Assembly: GCA_019918135.1 (NCBI GenBank)
Contig: WBZZ01006832.1
Span: 5,001-69,000 of the forward strand
DNA length: 64,000 nucleotides
Direction of reading: 5' to 3'
Origin: Paulinella micropora
Lineage: Eukaryota > Cercozoa > Imbricatea > Euglyphida > Paulinellidae
Numbering within the stretch: the first letter of the stretch is position 1; every line of letters begins with the position of its first letter. The notes under the pieces are model-generated. The model was not told the DNA's origin. It saw only the letters and a list, made by a program, of their open reading frames with translations, and did no database searches. Made by a program: the position numbers and the translations under genes. Of this stretch, positions 1-10,996 are shown in pieces.

Positions 1-570
1 CTGTTAAATTACATTTATGTTTGTTGAAATATAATCGCAAGCAGTCTTCACATCGCTTCTTAAACTGCTTAACTAATCCGTAATAATGGTTATTCTCCAA
101 CAAGATTAGTTTGTCGGGCTCTTGTCATTCTTCGCTTGTGTTGAATGTCTGCTTCATAATATGGTCAGTTATTCATATGTTTTCCCTTCCTTAACATATT
201 TTTTCAATATTTCAACCGCTATTGAAAATGGTATTGGTGAGTTTGGTGGAAGGTTGAATTCGGCTCGGACATATTACATCGGTTCTTGTTCATCAGTACT
301 TTCATCTGATAAATATTTAGAATATCCTTACACAGAAAGAATAGACAGTTGTTATTTTTGCTTGGTGGAGATATCTTTCTGCCTTCTTCAACTTTCTCCC
401 TCTTTTCAGTTTTTCCCTCATAGCATCCTCCGCCGTTTTCTTGAACTATGGTTATTTCCACATATCGTATGTTTCTTTCATATCCATTCTCGCTCGCTTC
501 AATGTTGTTTATGTTGAACTCGTTAAGAGCATCCATAAATACGGTATCGTATTGGCGGAGTTGAAATGAA
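1..570 (-). mobile_element. Polinton-type protein-primed DNA polymerase fragment
   Basis: The AT-rich first ~570 bases read on the minus strand as protein unlike the rest of the window. Near the left edge the translation contains ENNHYYGL followed by a CxxC and HxC zinc-ribbon pattern (KRCEDCLRLYF, NKHKC). This pattern is typical of the region ahead of the catalytic domain in protein-primed family B polymerases of Polinton/Maverick elements and related plasmids. Further upstream is QYDTVFMDALNEF. The catalytic palm motifs would lie beyond the left edge. I treat it as a fossil fragment: incomplete and apparently broken, with few breaks visible. Its age cannot be judged. Family assignment rests on motif memory, not a search. 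Confidence 0.4.
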
Positions 571-1080
571 TTAAAACTTTTCTTTTTTAAATAGTGGTTG
601 TATGCTCGTTAGCAGGAGCGGTGGAGTATGTTATAGATATATTGACATCCGCATTAGCCGTCATCCCTTCCCTTCTGGCATATCTTATAGCGGCGTCTTG
701 TTTTACTTTTATTCTCGTCGACACAGTGCTAGCCGCACACCCCAACACACAAGCGACGATCACAAACTAAAGAACTTGGCGTGTCTATTTGCTTACTCGA
801 GGTCTTGTAGAACAAGTTTTTGCGGCACGCCGCCTGACTAGCCAGGGTCATAAATATAAATTTTAGTTGGCAACGTTGCAGCTTGTGCCTCTTCCGCCCT
901 GAAGACAGAATTACAACTTGGGCCGCAGGTCATCTCCTTTTTTTTTAAAAAATATAAAAGTTGGGATAGGGATTCAGCCACACGAGAGGTCTGTCGTCTG
1001 TCATAACTTTTTTTTTCTTTTTTTGTTCCGTACTTACTTTACTTTGCCTTGGATGTGGCAATAATTTTTCTTCTTCCAAT
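571..1080. other. AT-rich spacer and compositional boundary
   Basis: I see no convincing gene here. Composition changes from AT-rich to the GC-rich, C-tract-rich style of the remaining window between about 840 and 1080. An A/T-rich stretch with a TATAAAAG-like core lies near 949-960 and could serve the downstream primase copy. A 79-residue open frame at 602-841 on the plus strand has no recognisable feature. Confidence 0.4.
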
Positions 1081-1202
1081 TTCAAAAAAAGTCTCTCCCC
1101 TCCCCCCCCTTTCTCCCTCTCCCTTTCCCTCCCCTCCCCCCCTCCCTCTCTCTCCCTCTCCTTTTCCCTCCCCTCCCCCCCTCCCTCTCTCTCCCTTTTC
1201 TC
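1080..1202 (+). repeat. C/T-rich tandem repeat
   Basis: A pyrimidine-only tract in which a block of roughly 50 bases (C-run, CTCTCTCC, TTTTCCC) is present about twice. A similar pyrimidine tract lies ahead of the second primase copy at about 3810-3957. Long glycine- or proline-rich open frames across it on both strands are artefacts of composition. Confidence 0.75.
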
Positions 1203-1277
1203 CAGACCAAAGTACCATTAGGCACACAAAAGTAAAAAAAGGAACAGACATCCCCAAAAACTGACAAAGCACAGCAT

Positions 1278-3140
1278 ATGCAGACACCCGCGGCCTCGCA
1301 GGAGTCAGACCCTGTCTGGGTCTCGGCCCGTCGCATATCATCCAAAATCGATGACTTGTTGAAAACCGGCAAGAGTCGCGTCAAGGAGCAAAAATGTGCC
1401 CCCAACTTTACGCACGCCAAACCCCGGAGCTCACGCCCAAGCGCTTTAAGGATTTCATGCAGCGCTTCCTCGTCGTGCTAGCGCGCCTCATTGTCGTGCG
1501 CCTGATCGCGCAAGGCAGCCCCCCCGCCGAGGCTTGGGCCGCCTGTACTGCGCATGTGCTCCAGAGCCACGGCACTGTCGAGAAGTGGCAGAATCTGGCC
1601 GACACAGCCGAGGGGGAGCGAGACCGCCAGCTGAGGACTTACGAGAAGCTCTCATACCACCTCGTTTTCCCCCAGCTGGTCCTAGGCTGGGCAGACGCTG
1701 GCATGCTCATGTGCGACGCCATCAATGAATTTGCGCGCCTCAATCCGTCCTTCGCGCAGGACCTCGACGACCTATCCACCGTCGTGGACCTCTCCATCTA
1801 CAAGAAAGGAGGGGGCATGTGCCGCTACCCGCTCTGCGACAAGGCCGAGCGCAAGCTCTGCGCCGGCTGCTTCCAGACCGCCGAGCGCAACCCGCCCCCC
1901 CGCAAGGGCGAGCCCAACCCCCCGCAGCGCTGCAACTTTAACAAATTCTGCGGAAAACCGGACTATGCAAAGCGACCTTTGCTCCCACTTGCCCGCTACG
2001 AGTTTCGCCCGCCATCCGCCAGTTTCGGCAGCTCCAGCTACAGCTACAGCTCCAGCTCCAGCTCCAGCCAGCCTGACCCCTGGCTCTGCAACCCTTCGCT
2101 CGAGTTCCTTGCAACCAGCCTCGGCTTTGAAACCTGCGACGGCATGACAGGCGAGGCATTGGAAAGCTTCGTTCTTCAGGCCAGCCTCGGCGAAACTGCG
2201 GCCACACGGAAGGGGCCCGCGTGGCAGGACCCTGACGCCCCCTCGCGCTTCGGAGGCCGCGGCGTGCCGGCCCCCGGAAGAAAGGGGGTGCTGCTCGCCC
2301 CAACCCTCCTAAGCCTTCCCGGCAGGGGAAGCACGTGCGTGCCCAAGAGAAGAATGGGGGGGCAGGGGCTCCTCGAACCCTCCTCTCGGAGCCCCTGTCA
2401 GAGTCCGCCCAGGTTCAGAGTGATGCCGCCCCGCGTCCTCAATCTGAACCTGCCGCAAACGCTCAGGGTCGGAATGAACCGACCCGCTCGCCGCGCCGCT
2501 CGGTGGGCCCTCTGCCTTGGGGGGCACAAGTCGCCGGCAAGGTCTGTCGTGCCGAGCGTGAGGACGAGCCCGCGCCAGGTGGAGGGGACTACGCCCTCAC
2601 GCTCGGCGGGCCACACCGCTACGCAGGGCCAGATGAGCGCGCTCCTGCGTGCGCACATCGAACCTTACTTGGGCCAGCATGTCCAGCTCGAAAACGTCGT
2701 TTGGAAAGCCTCGGGTTACATCCTGGGGTACACGACCAAAAATACAGCCATCTGCCCCTTCCGCCACGCCGCAACGGGCTGTGCCAACCCACACCACTCC
2801 AATCGCTTGCTCGTGACCTTGGGCCAGACCGAACTAACTATTGCTTGTCTCAGCATGCATTGCGCACGGAATGTACACCGGGCGCGCTTCCTGCTGCCCC
2901 AAGCCACGCGCTACAAGCTCTGCCTCGCACAGCCCTGCGCCGTCACTCTCGCGCCACCGCCTAATATTGCAACCGCAGCCACCCACTCAGATCCTGCCTC
3001 TCCGCACCAAGAAGAAAAAGAAGAAGAAGATATACCCTTGGATAAAAGTGAACAAGAAGTTGCTACAGCCGAGGGAGAGCAGGATGCTACAGGTACACAA
3101 AACTTTCCTCCTCACCCCGTGCGGGCTGTGCTAGCCCGTG
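1278..3140 (+). pseudogene. UL52-type archaeo-eukaryotic primase, copy 1
   Basis: The product resembles the herpesvirus UL52 / giant-virus branch of the archaeo-eukaryotic primases, which lay down RNA primers for DNA replication. Visible parts, in order, are an N-terminal helical region, the core with YEKLSYHLVF and VVDLSIYKKGGGMCRYPLCD (the D..IY...R..K-like signature of this branch), a serine/proline-rich linker, and a C-terminal zinc-binding domain with CPFRH ... CLSMHC. Compared with the second copy it lacks a short N-terminal stretch, so it is probably the decayed partner of the duplication. It looks broken, with about one or two breaks. The family call rests on motifs only. Confidence 0.5.
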
Positions 3141-3660
3141 TTTTGTTTGTGTTGTTCGTTTATATCCAAGGGCCAGTATTGTCCACAGAATCCAGGGCAC
3201 GCTTTTCCCCCGCGCACACGTTTCCTATTTGTGTGTGTGTATGCAGGAGATCGCCAGCGGGGCGCGGGGGGGCGTTTGCGCAGAGCCGCACGGGTCATCT
3301 CCTCCCCTCCCTCCCCCCCGGTGTGTGTGGGGTATTTGAGAGAGAGAGAGAGTTTGGGGGGGGGTGCCACCTACCCCTTTTCTCGGGTGGGCGGTGGGCG
3401 GTGGAGGTTTATTGGCAATGGTGCCTGTCAGGCCTATCGACAAATAAATACCCCACCACCCGCCTATGTTGTGCGTGTTGGACGTGTTTGCTATAGAATA
3501 TATAGGGAGCCGTCCAGACCCCCCGCGCGCCGGGCCCACACACCCAAAGCAAAGGCATGCTTAAAATTGGAAAATGTGCCGAGCAGGCCTATCGACAATT
3601 TTAGTATATTATTGTCGAATAGCCCCCTCCCCCCCTTCACAAACCCCCCGGTGCACCTGC

Positions 3661-3723
3661 GATATGGTCGGAAGAGCCAGTATTCCCCCGCTTTTGGGCA
3701 ATACTGCCCTTTTCGGCCATATC
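3661..3723. other. Long imperfect stem-loop
   Basis: GATATGGTCGGAAGAGCCAG at 3661 pairs with the sequence ending GGCCATATC at 3723. About 20 of 24 positions match, around a ~14-base loop. It sits in unique DNA between the two duplicated primase units. It could be a structured RNA precursor, a transposon remnant or a duplication scar. Confidence 0.5.
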
Positions 3724-4028
3724 AAGGGCGCAAAGGCAAGGGGCTGTCTGTCAGAGACCCCCCCGCGTCGGGTACGACGGGGGGAGGCGCCTTTCTTTAA
3801 ATTCAGTTTCCTCCCTCCCCCCTCTCCCCATCCTTCTTCCCCCCCCCCCCTCGCTCCTCTCTCTCCCTCTTCCCCCCCCCCCCCCCCCCCCCCCGCCCCT
3901 CTCTCTCTCTCCCCTTTCTCCCCCCCCCCCTCCTCTCCCTCTCCCCCCTTTCTCTCCAGAGCAAAGTACCATCTTGGCATAAAGTACAAAAAAGGAACAG
4001 ACACCCCCAAACACAGGCTAGCACAGCA

Positions 4029-5984
4029 TATGCAGACCCCCGCGGCCTCGCAGGAGTCAGACCCTGTCTGGGTCTCGGCCCATATCATCCAAAATCGATG
4101 GCTTGTTGGAAACCGGCGAGAGTCGCGTCAAGGAGCAAAAATGCGCCCCCAACTTTACGCTCATGACAGGCGGCCGCCTCCACCTCACGCTCGCCGAGCA
4201 GAAATCACTGACAGGCCTGTTATGCAGGCTGGCACGTAACCCCTACGGTAAAAGGCTCAATCGATTTGCCTTGGTGCAAGTCATCCAGAATCCCTCTGCA
4301 CTCATTGTCGACCTAGACGCACGTGAAACCCCGAAACTCACGCCCAAGCGCTTTAAGGATTTCATGCAGCGCTTCCTCGTCGTGCTAGCGCGCCTCATTC
4401 TCGTGCGCCTGATTGCCCAGGGCTGGCGCCCCGCCGAGGCCTGGGCCGCCTGTACTGCGCACGTGCTCCAGAGCCACGGCACTGTCGAGAAGTGGCAGAA
4501 TCAGGCCCCCGCAGCCGAGGGGGAGCGAAGCCGCCAGCGGAGGACTTACGAGAAGCTCTCGTACCACCTCGTTTTCCCTCAGCTGGTCCTAGGCTGGGCA
4601 GACGCAGGCATGCTCATGTGCGACGCCATCAATGAATTTGCGCGCCTCAATCCGTCCTTTGCGCAGGGACTCGACCTATCCACCGTCGTGGACCTCTCCA
4701 TCTACAAGAAAGGAGGGGGCATGTGCCGCTACCCGCTCTGCGACAAGGCCGAGCGCAAGCTCTGCGCCGGCTGCTTCCAGACCGCCGAGCGCAACCCGCC
4801 CCCCCGCAAGGGCGAGCGCAACCCCCCGCAGCGCTGCACCTTTAACGAATTCTGCGGAAAACCTGACTATGCAAAGCGACCTTTGCTCCCACTTGCCCGC
4901 TACGAGTTTCGCCCGCCATCCGCCAGTTTGGGCAGCTCCAGCTACAGCTCCAGCTCCAGCCAGCCGGAACCCTGGCTCTGCAACCCTTCGCTCGACTTCC
5001 TTGCAGCCAGCCTCGGCTTTGAAAGCTGCGACGGCATGACAGGCGAGGCATTGGAAAGCTTCGTTCTTCAGGCCAGCGTCGGCGAAACTGAGGCCACACG
5101 GAAGGGGCCCGCGTGGCAGGACCCTGACGCCCCCTCGCGCTTCGGGGGCCGCGGCGGGGCCGGCCCCCGGAAGAAAGGGGGTGCTGCTCGCCCCAACCCT
5201 CCTAAGCCTTCCCGGCAGGGGAAGCACGTGCGTGCCCAAGAGAAGAATACTGCCGCAGGCGGGCTGCCCTGCACAGCATGGCAGCCCGCCCCGCCTCCTC
5301 AATCTGAACCTGCCGAAAACGCTCAGGGTCGGAAGGAACCGACCCGCGCGCCGCGCCGCTCGGTGGGCCCTCTGCCTTGGGGGGCACAAGTCGCCGGCAA
5401 GGTCTGCCGTGCCGAGCGTGAGGACGAGCCAGCGCCAGGTGGCTACGCCCTCACGCTCGGCGGGCCACACCGCTACGCAGGGCCAGATGAGCGCGCTCCT
5501 GCGTGCGCACATCGAACCTTACTTGGGCCAGCATGTCCAGCTCGAAAACGTCGTTTGGAAAGCCTCGGGTTACATCCTGGGGTACACGACCAAAAATACA
5601 GCCATCTGCCCCTTCCGCCACGCCGCAACGGGCTGTGCCAACCCACACCACTCCAATCGCTTGCTCGTGACCTTGGGCCAGACCGAACTAACCATTGCTT
5701 GTCTCAGCGTGCATTGCGCACGGAATGTGCACCGGGCGCGCTTCCTGCTGCCCCAAGCCACGCGCTACAAGCTCTGCCTCGCACAGCCCTGCGCCGTCAC
5801 TCTCGCGCCACCGCCTAATATTGCAACCGCAGCCACCCACTCAGATCCTGCCTCTCCGCACCAAGAAGAAAAAGAAGAAGATATACCCTTGGATATAAAT
5901 AATCAACAAGTTGCTACAGCCGAGGGAGAGCAGGATGCTACAGGTACACAAAACTTTCCTCTTCACCCCGTGCGGCTGTGCTAG
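4029..5984 (+). CDS. UL52-type archaeo-eukaryotic primase, copy 2
   Basis: This is the fuller of the two primase copies and lies directly upstream of the UL9-like helicase gene. It carries an N-terminal segment absent from copy 1, including TLAEQKSLTGLLCRLARN. The same primase core follows (YEKLSYHLVF, VVDLSIYKKGGGMCRYPLCD), then a basic proline-rich linker and the C-terminal zinc domain (CPFRHAATGC ... CLSVHC), ending in an acidic tail. In herpesviruses the UL52 primase works with a helicase at the fork; in some large DNA viruses such as mimivirus an AEP is coupled to a UL9-type helicase, which fits the neighbour here. The reading frame is not continuous, with about one or two breaks, so it may be inactive or mis-sequenced. 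Confidence 0.5.
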
Positions 5985-6502
5985 CCCGTGTTTTGTTTGT
6001 GTTGTTAGTTTATATCCAAGGGCCAGTATTGTCCACAGAATCCAAGGCACGCTTTTCCCCCGCGCACACGTTTCCTATTTGTGTGTGTGTGTATGCAGGA
6101 GATCGCCAGCGGGGCGCACGGGGGGGTTTGCGCAGAGCCGCACAGGTCATCTCCCCCCTCCCTCCCCCCGCGGTGTGTGTGGGAGTGTTTGTGAGAGAGA
6201 GAGAGAGAGAGAGAGAGTTTGGGGGGGGGTGCCACCTACCCCTTTTCTCGGGTGGGCGATGGGCGGTAAATTGGCAATGGTGCCTGTTCAGGCCTATCGA
6301 CAAATAAATACCCCACCCCCCGCCTATGTTGTGCGTGTTGGACGTGTTGCTATAGAATATATAGGGAGCCGTCCAGACCCCCCGCGCGCCGGGCCCACAC
6401 ACCCAGGGGCAAGGGCATGCTTAAAATTGGAAAATGTGCCGAGCAGGCCTATCGACAATTTTAGCATATTATTGTCGAATAGCCCCCCCCCCACACACAC
6501 AC
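5985..6502 (+). other. Non-coding spacer between primase and helicase
   Basis: No gene is visible. The stretch repeats the tail of the first duplicated unit: a GT microsatellite near 6079-6092, a GA run near 6193-6217, and a TATAGAATATATAG block near 6351 that could be a promoter for the helicase. It may equally be an intron or spacer joining primase and helicase modules; the sequence alone does not decide. Confidence 0.4.
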
Positions 6503-9500
6503 GCACATGTGTGTTAGGAGGCGCACAGCTCAGCTGCCGGCGGGGAGAGCGATGGGGGCGATGACGAAAGCGAAGAGGAAGACGAAGAAAGCGAGGAGGA
6601 AGACAAAGAAGGCGAGCAGGAGGAGGAGGAGGAGGATGAAGAAGATGCTGTCGACCCCAGCGAGCTGCACGAGAGGACATGGGTCAAGCCGCTCGCTGCG
6701 CGAGTCACCTCAGTGCTCAGGTCCATGGAATGCTGCATAGTGCAGCCCGTGTCTCCTATGCTGGACGATCCCAAACAAATGGAAGAGCCCCAGAACTACC
6801 CGGCAATCAAGCGGTTCACCGCGACCCTGGGAGCCAACTCGCTGTGCGTTCTGTCATACGCCAAGCGGCAGCCCGACAAGCATACAGAAGAAGCGCAGGT
6901 CGAGATTTCGATCGATGATGATACTTCGGAAATCTGGCTGGTCGCGCACTGCAACCTGTGCGATGCCAAGCGCGCGCAGGGCGGAGAGGAACCCGAGCGC
7001 CGGGTAGGCCGCCTCTTGAACTATTACCCGGGCAAGGACGCGGAACAAAAAGAAAGCAGCGAAGGTTCAGCGCTCTGGTCCATCGTCGACGAACTACCAG
7101 GAGGCTCCGGGAGGTGCTGGAGAACGAGCTGCAACGGAAGGAGCTGCAGCTCGTGCGCGGTAGCAGCGCCAAGCAGCGCTGGCCCGCGTGGGAAACCCAG
7201 GGGCTCTGCTCGGGCAAGGACTGTGAGTCGCAAACCATCGAGGTCCACAAGACGGATTTCTGGTGGACCTGTGCGTGCCTCGACAGGACCTGGAAGAGCC
7301 TAGGCGGATCGCGGGTGACTCGGACGGGGGGAATGCAAGACGGCTATGGCTGCATAGGTGTGCTGGACGGCCTGCGCAAAGCAGACGGGAAATGGGCTCC
7401 CTTTGTGAAGGTACGTGAAGACGTGGCGTCGGAGTGGGCAGAGCCTTTTACGATCAGTGAGGACTTTTCGATTATGCTGCTCCAAGAGTCGTTGGGCGCG
7501 GGCAAGACTACTCAAGAGAAGAACCTAGTGGAAGCGGTGCTGACGCGGCAGAAGCCCGGCGCCTGGGCCCCTGAGATGTACGAGCTGTTGCTGCGCTGGT
7601 TGCGGAAGTGGGAAAAGGACCTGGGCCCGGGAGTCAAGCCTACGTTCCTGATCCTGGCGAGCCGGCGAACCTTCTGCGAATCGCAGGCGCACGCGTTCAA
7701 GGACTACAAGTTTAGCTGCAAGCCCCTGGACGCGCTAGGGAGCGACCGCTGGATTTGGACGTTTGAAAGCCTGCATTCGCTGGGCGAGATAAGAGGGCAA
7801 CGGCCGGGCGGCGTGGCGTACAACATCCTGCTGCTGGACGAGTGCGAGAGCCTGCTGTATCAAGCTACGCAAGGGCTCAACACAGAAAAGGACCTGCTGA
7901 ATATGCTTACGCTGGAGATGCTCGTCCGGGAAGCGGACAAGATCATTTGCTTAGATGCGTGTATGACCCCGCGCACGCTCGAGGTGCTGCACGCCATGAG
8001 GCAGGGCACGGGGGTGGCGGGCGCGCCCGCGGAAGAGGCTAGAGATTGCAGCACGTACCTGCGCTGCAGCAGTTATCGGAAACAAAAAAACCGGCTGTAC
8101 TACGAGCACAAGAACAGGCAGAGCATCGAGCGGAAGATACTGCTAGACCTGCTGCGCGGGAAAAAGGTGATAGTAGCGGGGGGCAACCGGCGGGATCTGG
8201 AAAAGATGTGCGATGATATGGTGGGGCTGGTCAGGAACCTGAAAATACGTTGTTATTTCGGGGCGCGGAGTAAGGAGTTTCTGAGGCGCGATTTGGGGGA
8301 AGGCTACGCGAGTGATTTTAAGAGCAGCCTGTGGCCCATCTGGTCGCAGCTGCACTTTGTGTGCTTTACTTGCACTCTGACTTTTGGAGTGAGTTTCGCG
8401 GAACCCCCTGGTGTGAGCGAGTTCCATTTCCATGCGATGTACGTGCTGCTAGACAATAACGAGATCTTGGCGCGGGACTATGCGCAGATGAGCGGGCGGG
8501 CTCGTAACGTGCATGAGCTGCATGTGTATTTCAAGACGCCGTTCGTGTCGACGAACGCGCCGCTGACCCTGAAAGATGTGGAGGCTTCGCTCGTGCATAC
8601 AGTGAATGCAGAGCGAGCTAAACCAGGGAGCGGGCTCATGTTCCAACACAAGTTCCGGGTTGGCATGGACCGCATGTGTCGCCTAGCCCCCTTGCGCGAC
8701 TGGAACTTCATTTCGGTCGCCTACGGGACGCTGGAAAAAAACCTGTCTATGTACAGGGCCAAAGATACTTTTTGCTATTACCTGTGGCGCATGGGCTGCG
8801 ACGAGCTGGTGCGAGTGGACTATGCAGCAACGGAGCTGCCGCCGCCCGAGGAATGGCACCAGTGGCCGGGAGGAGTCACAGAAGCAATGCACGAGGAACG
8901 CAACGAGGAGGCAGAGCAGACTCGCAAGGAACGGAAGGAAGCCAAGAAGTCGGCCGTGGAGCAGCTGGAGGAAGCGGCAACGCGCATGAGCGACGAGGAG
9001 CTGCGAAGCGAAATCAAGCTGCAAGAAGCAAGGGCAGGGGGAGGTGACCAGCCGCCACAGGGTTTGGTGACGGGCACGACCTCTCTGCGTGACGGAACCT
9101 CCGGGCGGTCGGCGCTGGAGCGCGTGGCGTACCTAAAATTGCTGCTGAGACACCCGTCGGCAAGGCGCGAGCTGAACTACGCGAGGGCGTGCCGGCTCGC
9201 GGCGCAGAAGCGGCTGCTGGGACTGTTGGGCACGTGGTGCCTGTATAGCGGGCGCCCCGAGATATCCCTGGCGTGGGCGGAGGGACAATTTGCGGGGCTG
9301 AGCGATGTCCCTGTTCTGTCAGTGCAGAGGAGCAAAAACCCCACTACTCGCGTGATTTTCCTTGAAGCCCTCGCGAAGCTGCTGCTTGGGGAGCCCCAAC
9401 TGCGGGCAGGCGAGGCGGGCCCCCTGCAGAGACCCGTGGATCGGCTGCTGGGCGGCGCAGAGATCTCGTGGGGGACGGTGGTTACGAACCAGCGGAAGTT

Positions 9501-10101
9501 GGAGTCCTTGTTTAAGGACGGGCACGCGCTCTGGACAAGGTCGCACGGGCTTTTGATAAGCCGCAATACTGTGAATCGTTTGGCCCGCGAGGAGGAGGTG
9601 ACCAACGACGGCAGGAGTGTAGTAAAGAAAACAGCCCTGTCACACCATGGGTGTCGGAGCTTGCTGGAGCAGTTTTTCAAGACATGCCTGCGGTCAAGCT
9701 TCGAAGGGCTGAAGAATGCCGACGGCGAGCCATTGCGGCGCATAAACGTGCAGACTAAGGGCAAGCATTCCATCTACCGCGTGGTTTTATTCAAAGAGCT
9801 GAAGCTGTCCAGCCCGGTGGTAGGTGCTGAAGAAGAGGAGGGCAGCGAGCCCGCTGGCAGCGAGACCCCGGCGATCGACCCCTTACGGCTGATTTACGAG
9901 GTGGCAGAGGACCCTACGCTCTTGACAGACCCCAGTTGGTCTGCAGATGCAATGGGGAGCAAAGACCCAGCGCAGAAAAAGCAGGGGGGCAGCGGCCCCC
10001 CGGGGCCCCCCGCTGCCCCCGGGGGGAAGAAGCGGAAGCCCCCGGGGGGCTTGTCCCTCGGGGACTCGCTGGCACCCGGGCCCAAGAAACAGCGGCGTTA
10101 G
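6503..10101 (+). CDS. UL9-like replication-origin-binding helicase
   Basis: A superfamily 2 helicase of the herpesvirus origin-binding protein type (Herpes_ori_bp). It would recognise and open a replication origin in the nucleus or viral factory. An acidic N-terminal stretch and a CxxC (HCNLCDAK) come first. The helicase core follows: Walker A SLGAGKTT near 7495, Walker B LLLDECESLL near 7825, motif III-like LDACMTPRTLEVL, TLTFGVSFAEPPGVSEFHF near 8385, and motif VI QMSGRAR near 8485. The C-terminal part is helical and ends in nuclear-localisation-like clusters (GGKKRKPP, GPKKQRR) after a GPPGPP tract. The core is open over more than 3 kb; the extreme N-terminal region is in a different frame, about one break. 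The start is unsure; ATG at 6725 is a candidate. Confidence 0.75.
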
Positions 10102-10120
10102 AGTAATGTCCTCGGAAAGT

Positions 10121-10155
10121 ACGAAAATTTATTATTATTATTATTATTATTAAAA
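10121..10155 (+). repeat. ATT trinucleotide repeat at helicase 3' end
   Basis: A run of TTA/ATT triplets follows the helicase stop codon and passes into ATTAAAAG, then GCTTCGGGCCT. A similar layout (ATC triplet run beside GCTTCGGGCCT) is at 15370-15430, at the 3' end of the PARP gene, so both may mark transcript ends. Confidence 0.5.
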
Positions 10156-10181
10156 GCTAAGGCTTCGGGCCTCCAAGTAAA

Positions 10182-10700
10182 TCACTTTTTCTGACATGCA
10201 AGACAATGGTGGCAGGTGTTGATTAGGGAATAATAAATAGCTCGTCCAGGTCGGGACATGTGCCTCCCAACGTCGTCCGACGTGTGCAGGTCCTTGAGCA
10301 CTTGCTGCAGGCCCGTCCTGAAGGTCAGGGTTACGACATCCGCTTGTACAGCGTGTCGCCCTGCGCCCTGGGTCATAGTGTTTGTACTACAAGCAACTAA
10401 TCCTTGCGCTGTTGCCAGAAGCCTGGCGGGCCCGAAAAAAACCGTACCGCAACAGCCCTGACGATGCCGCTTTCGGAGCGCGCAAATCCTGACGCGGCAA
10501 AGCGCAGTTGGTGCCACAGCTCTCCTCGCCGGCCAGGCGCTGGAGCTCCAGGAACAGATCTTGGATAATGGCGGAACCCCCCGCCAATGACATGCCATTG
10601 GGCCCTTTCGCAGTACTGCTTACGTACCAGAGGTCATGGTCCTCCTTGGATTTTACAAATTCCGCCTCGTCCGCAGCCCGCTTGCGCGGGCTGGATGGGA
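10182..10700 (-). CDS. Hypothetical protein
   Basis: The minus strand reads as normal-looking protein here, for example AEFVKSKEDHDLWYVSST and SAIIQDLFLELQRLAGEE, and near the C-terminus VLKDLHTSDDVGRHM and CHHCLACQKK, a possible CxxC zinc knuckle. Coding potential looks better than on the opposite strand, but the frame seems interrupted about once. Its N-terminal end enters one copy of the palindrome/C-tract element at 10674-10727, so the true start is unclear. I do not recognise a family. It lies convergent with the helicase gene. Confidence 0.35.
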
Positions 10701-10727
10701 GGTGCGGGGGGGGGGGGGGGGGGGGGC
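10674..10727 (-). repeat. Palindrome plus G/C-tract element, copy 1
   Basis: The palindrome CAGCCCGCTTGCGCGGGCTG (10674-10693) is followed within about 12 bases by a G-run of some 20 bases. It is the same palindrome as in the copies near 12368, 12498, 15128 and 16638, in the opposite orientation. It sits at the 5' edge of the minus-strand hypothetical gene. Confidence 0.7.
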
Positions 10728-10996
10728 ACGGGGGGGCGTGCAGTTTTCTGCTCACAGCATCTTTTGCTCCCCTTTGGGCGCTCAAAGGGGAAGGGGATTT
10801 CCTCTTGTATCTGAAACAAGGAAATGGGGGGGGGGGGGGGGGAGGGGAGGGGAGGGGAGGGGAGAGAGAGAGAGAAAGAGGAAAGGGGCGCCCCCCCCCG
10901 CCCCCGCCCGCGTGCCCCTCGTTTTTTCCTGGGAGAGCGGAATTGGGGTTTTGTTTGACAAAAAAAAAAGAATTGTTTGGTTTTTGGACCCCCAAC

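Larger units (their letters stand above)
1210..6490 (+). repeat. Tandem direct duplication of ~2.8 kb
   Basis: The stretch from about 1210 to 3631 is repeated at about 3958 to 6490 with high identity. It includes the pyrimidine leader, the whole primase coding region and ~600 bases of downstream non-coding DNA with a GT/GA microsatellite and a TATAGAATATATAG block (about 3492 and 6351). The offset is ~2750 bases at the 5' side and ~2860 at the 3' side. Similarity ends at GAATAGCCCCCC in both copies. The unit junction at 3632-3957 holds a hairpin and a C/T tract. Confidence 0.85.

Noticed and set aside
1039-1420. Gly/Arg/Glu-rich minus-strand proteins
   Set aside because: Coded by a low-complexity purine tract; same effect in the tract ahead of the second primase copy.
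10508-10990. N-terminal extension of the coiled-coil gene through G-runs
   Set aside because: Coded by homopolymer tracts and the palindrome element; the ATG at 10997 gives a normal protein start.
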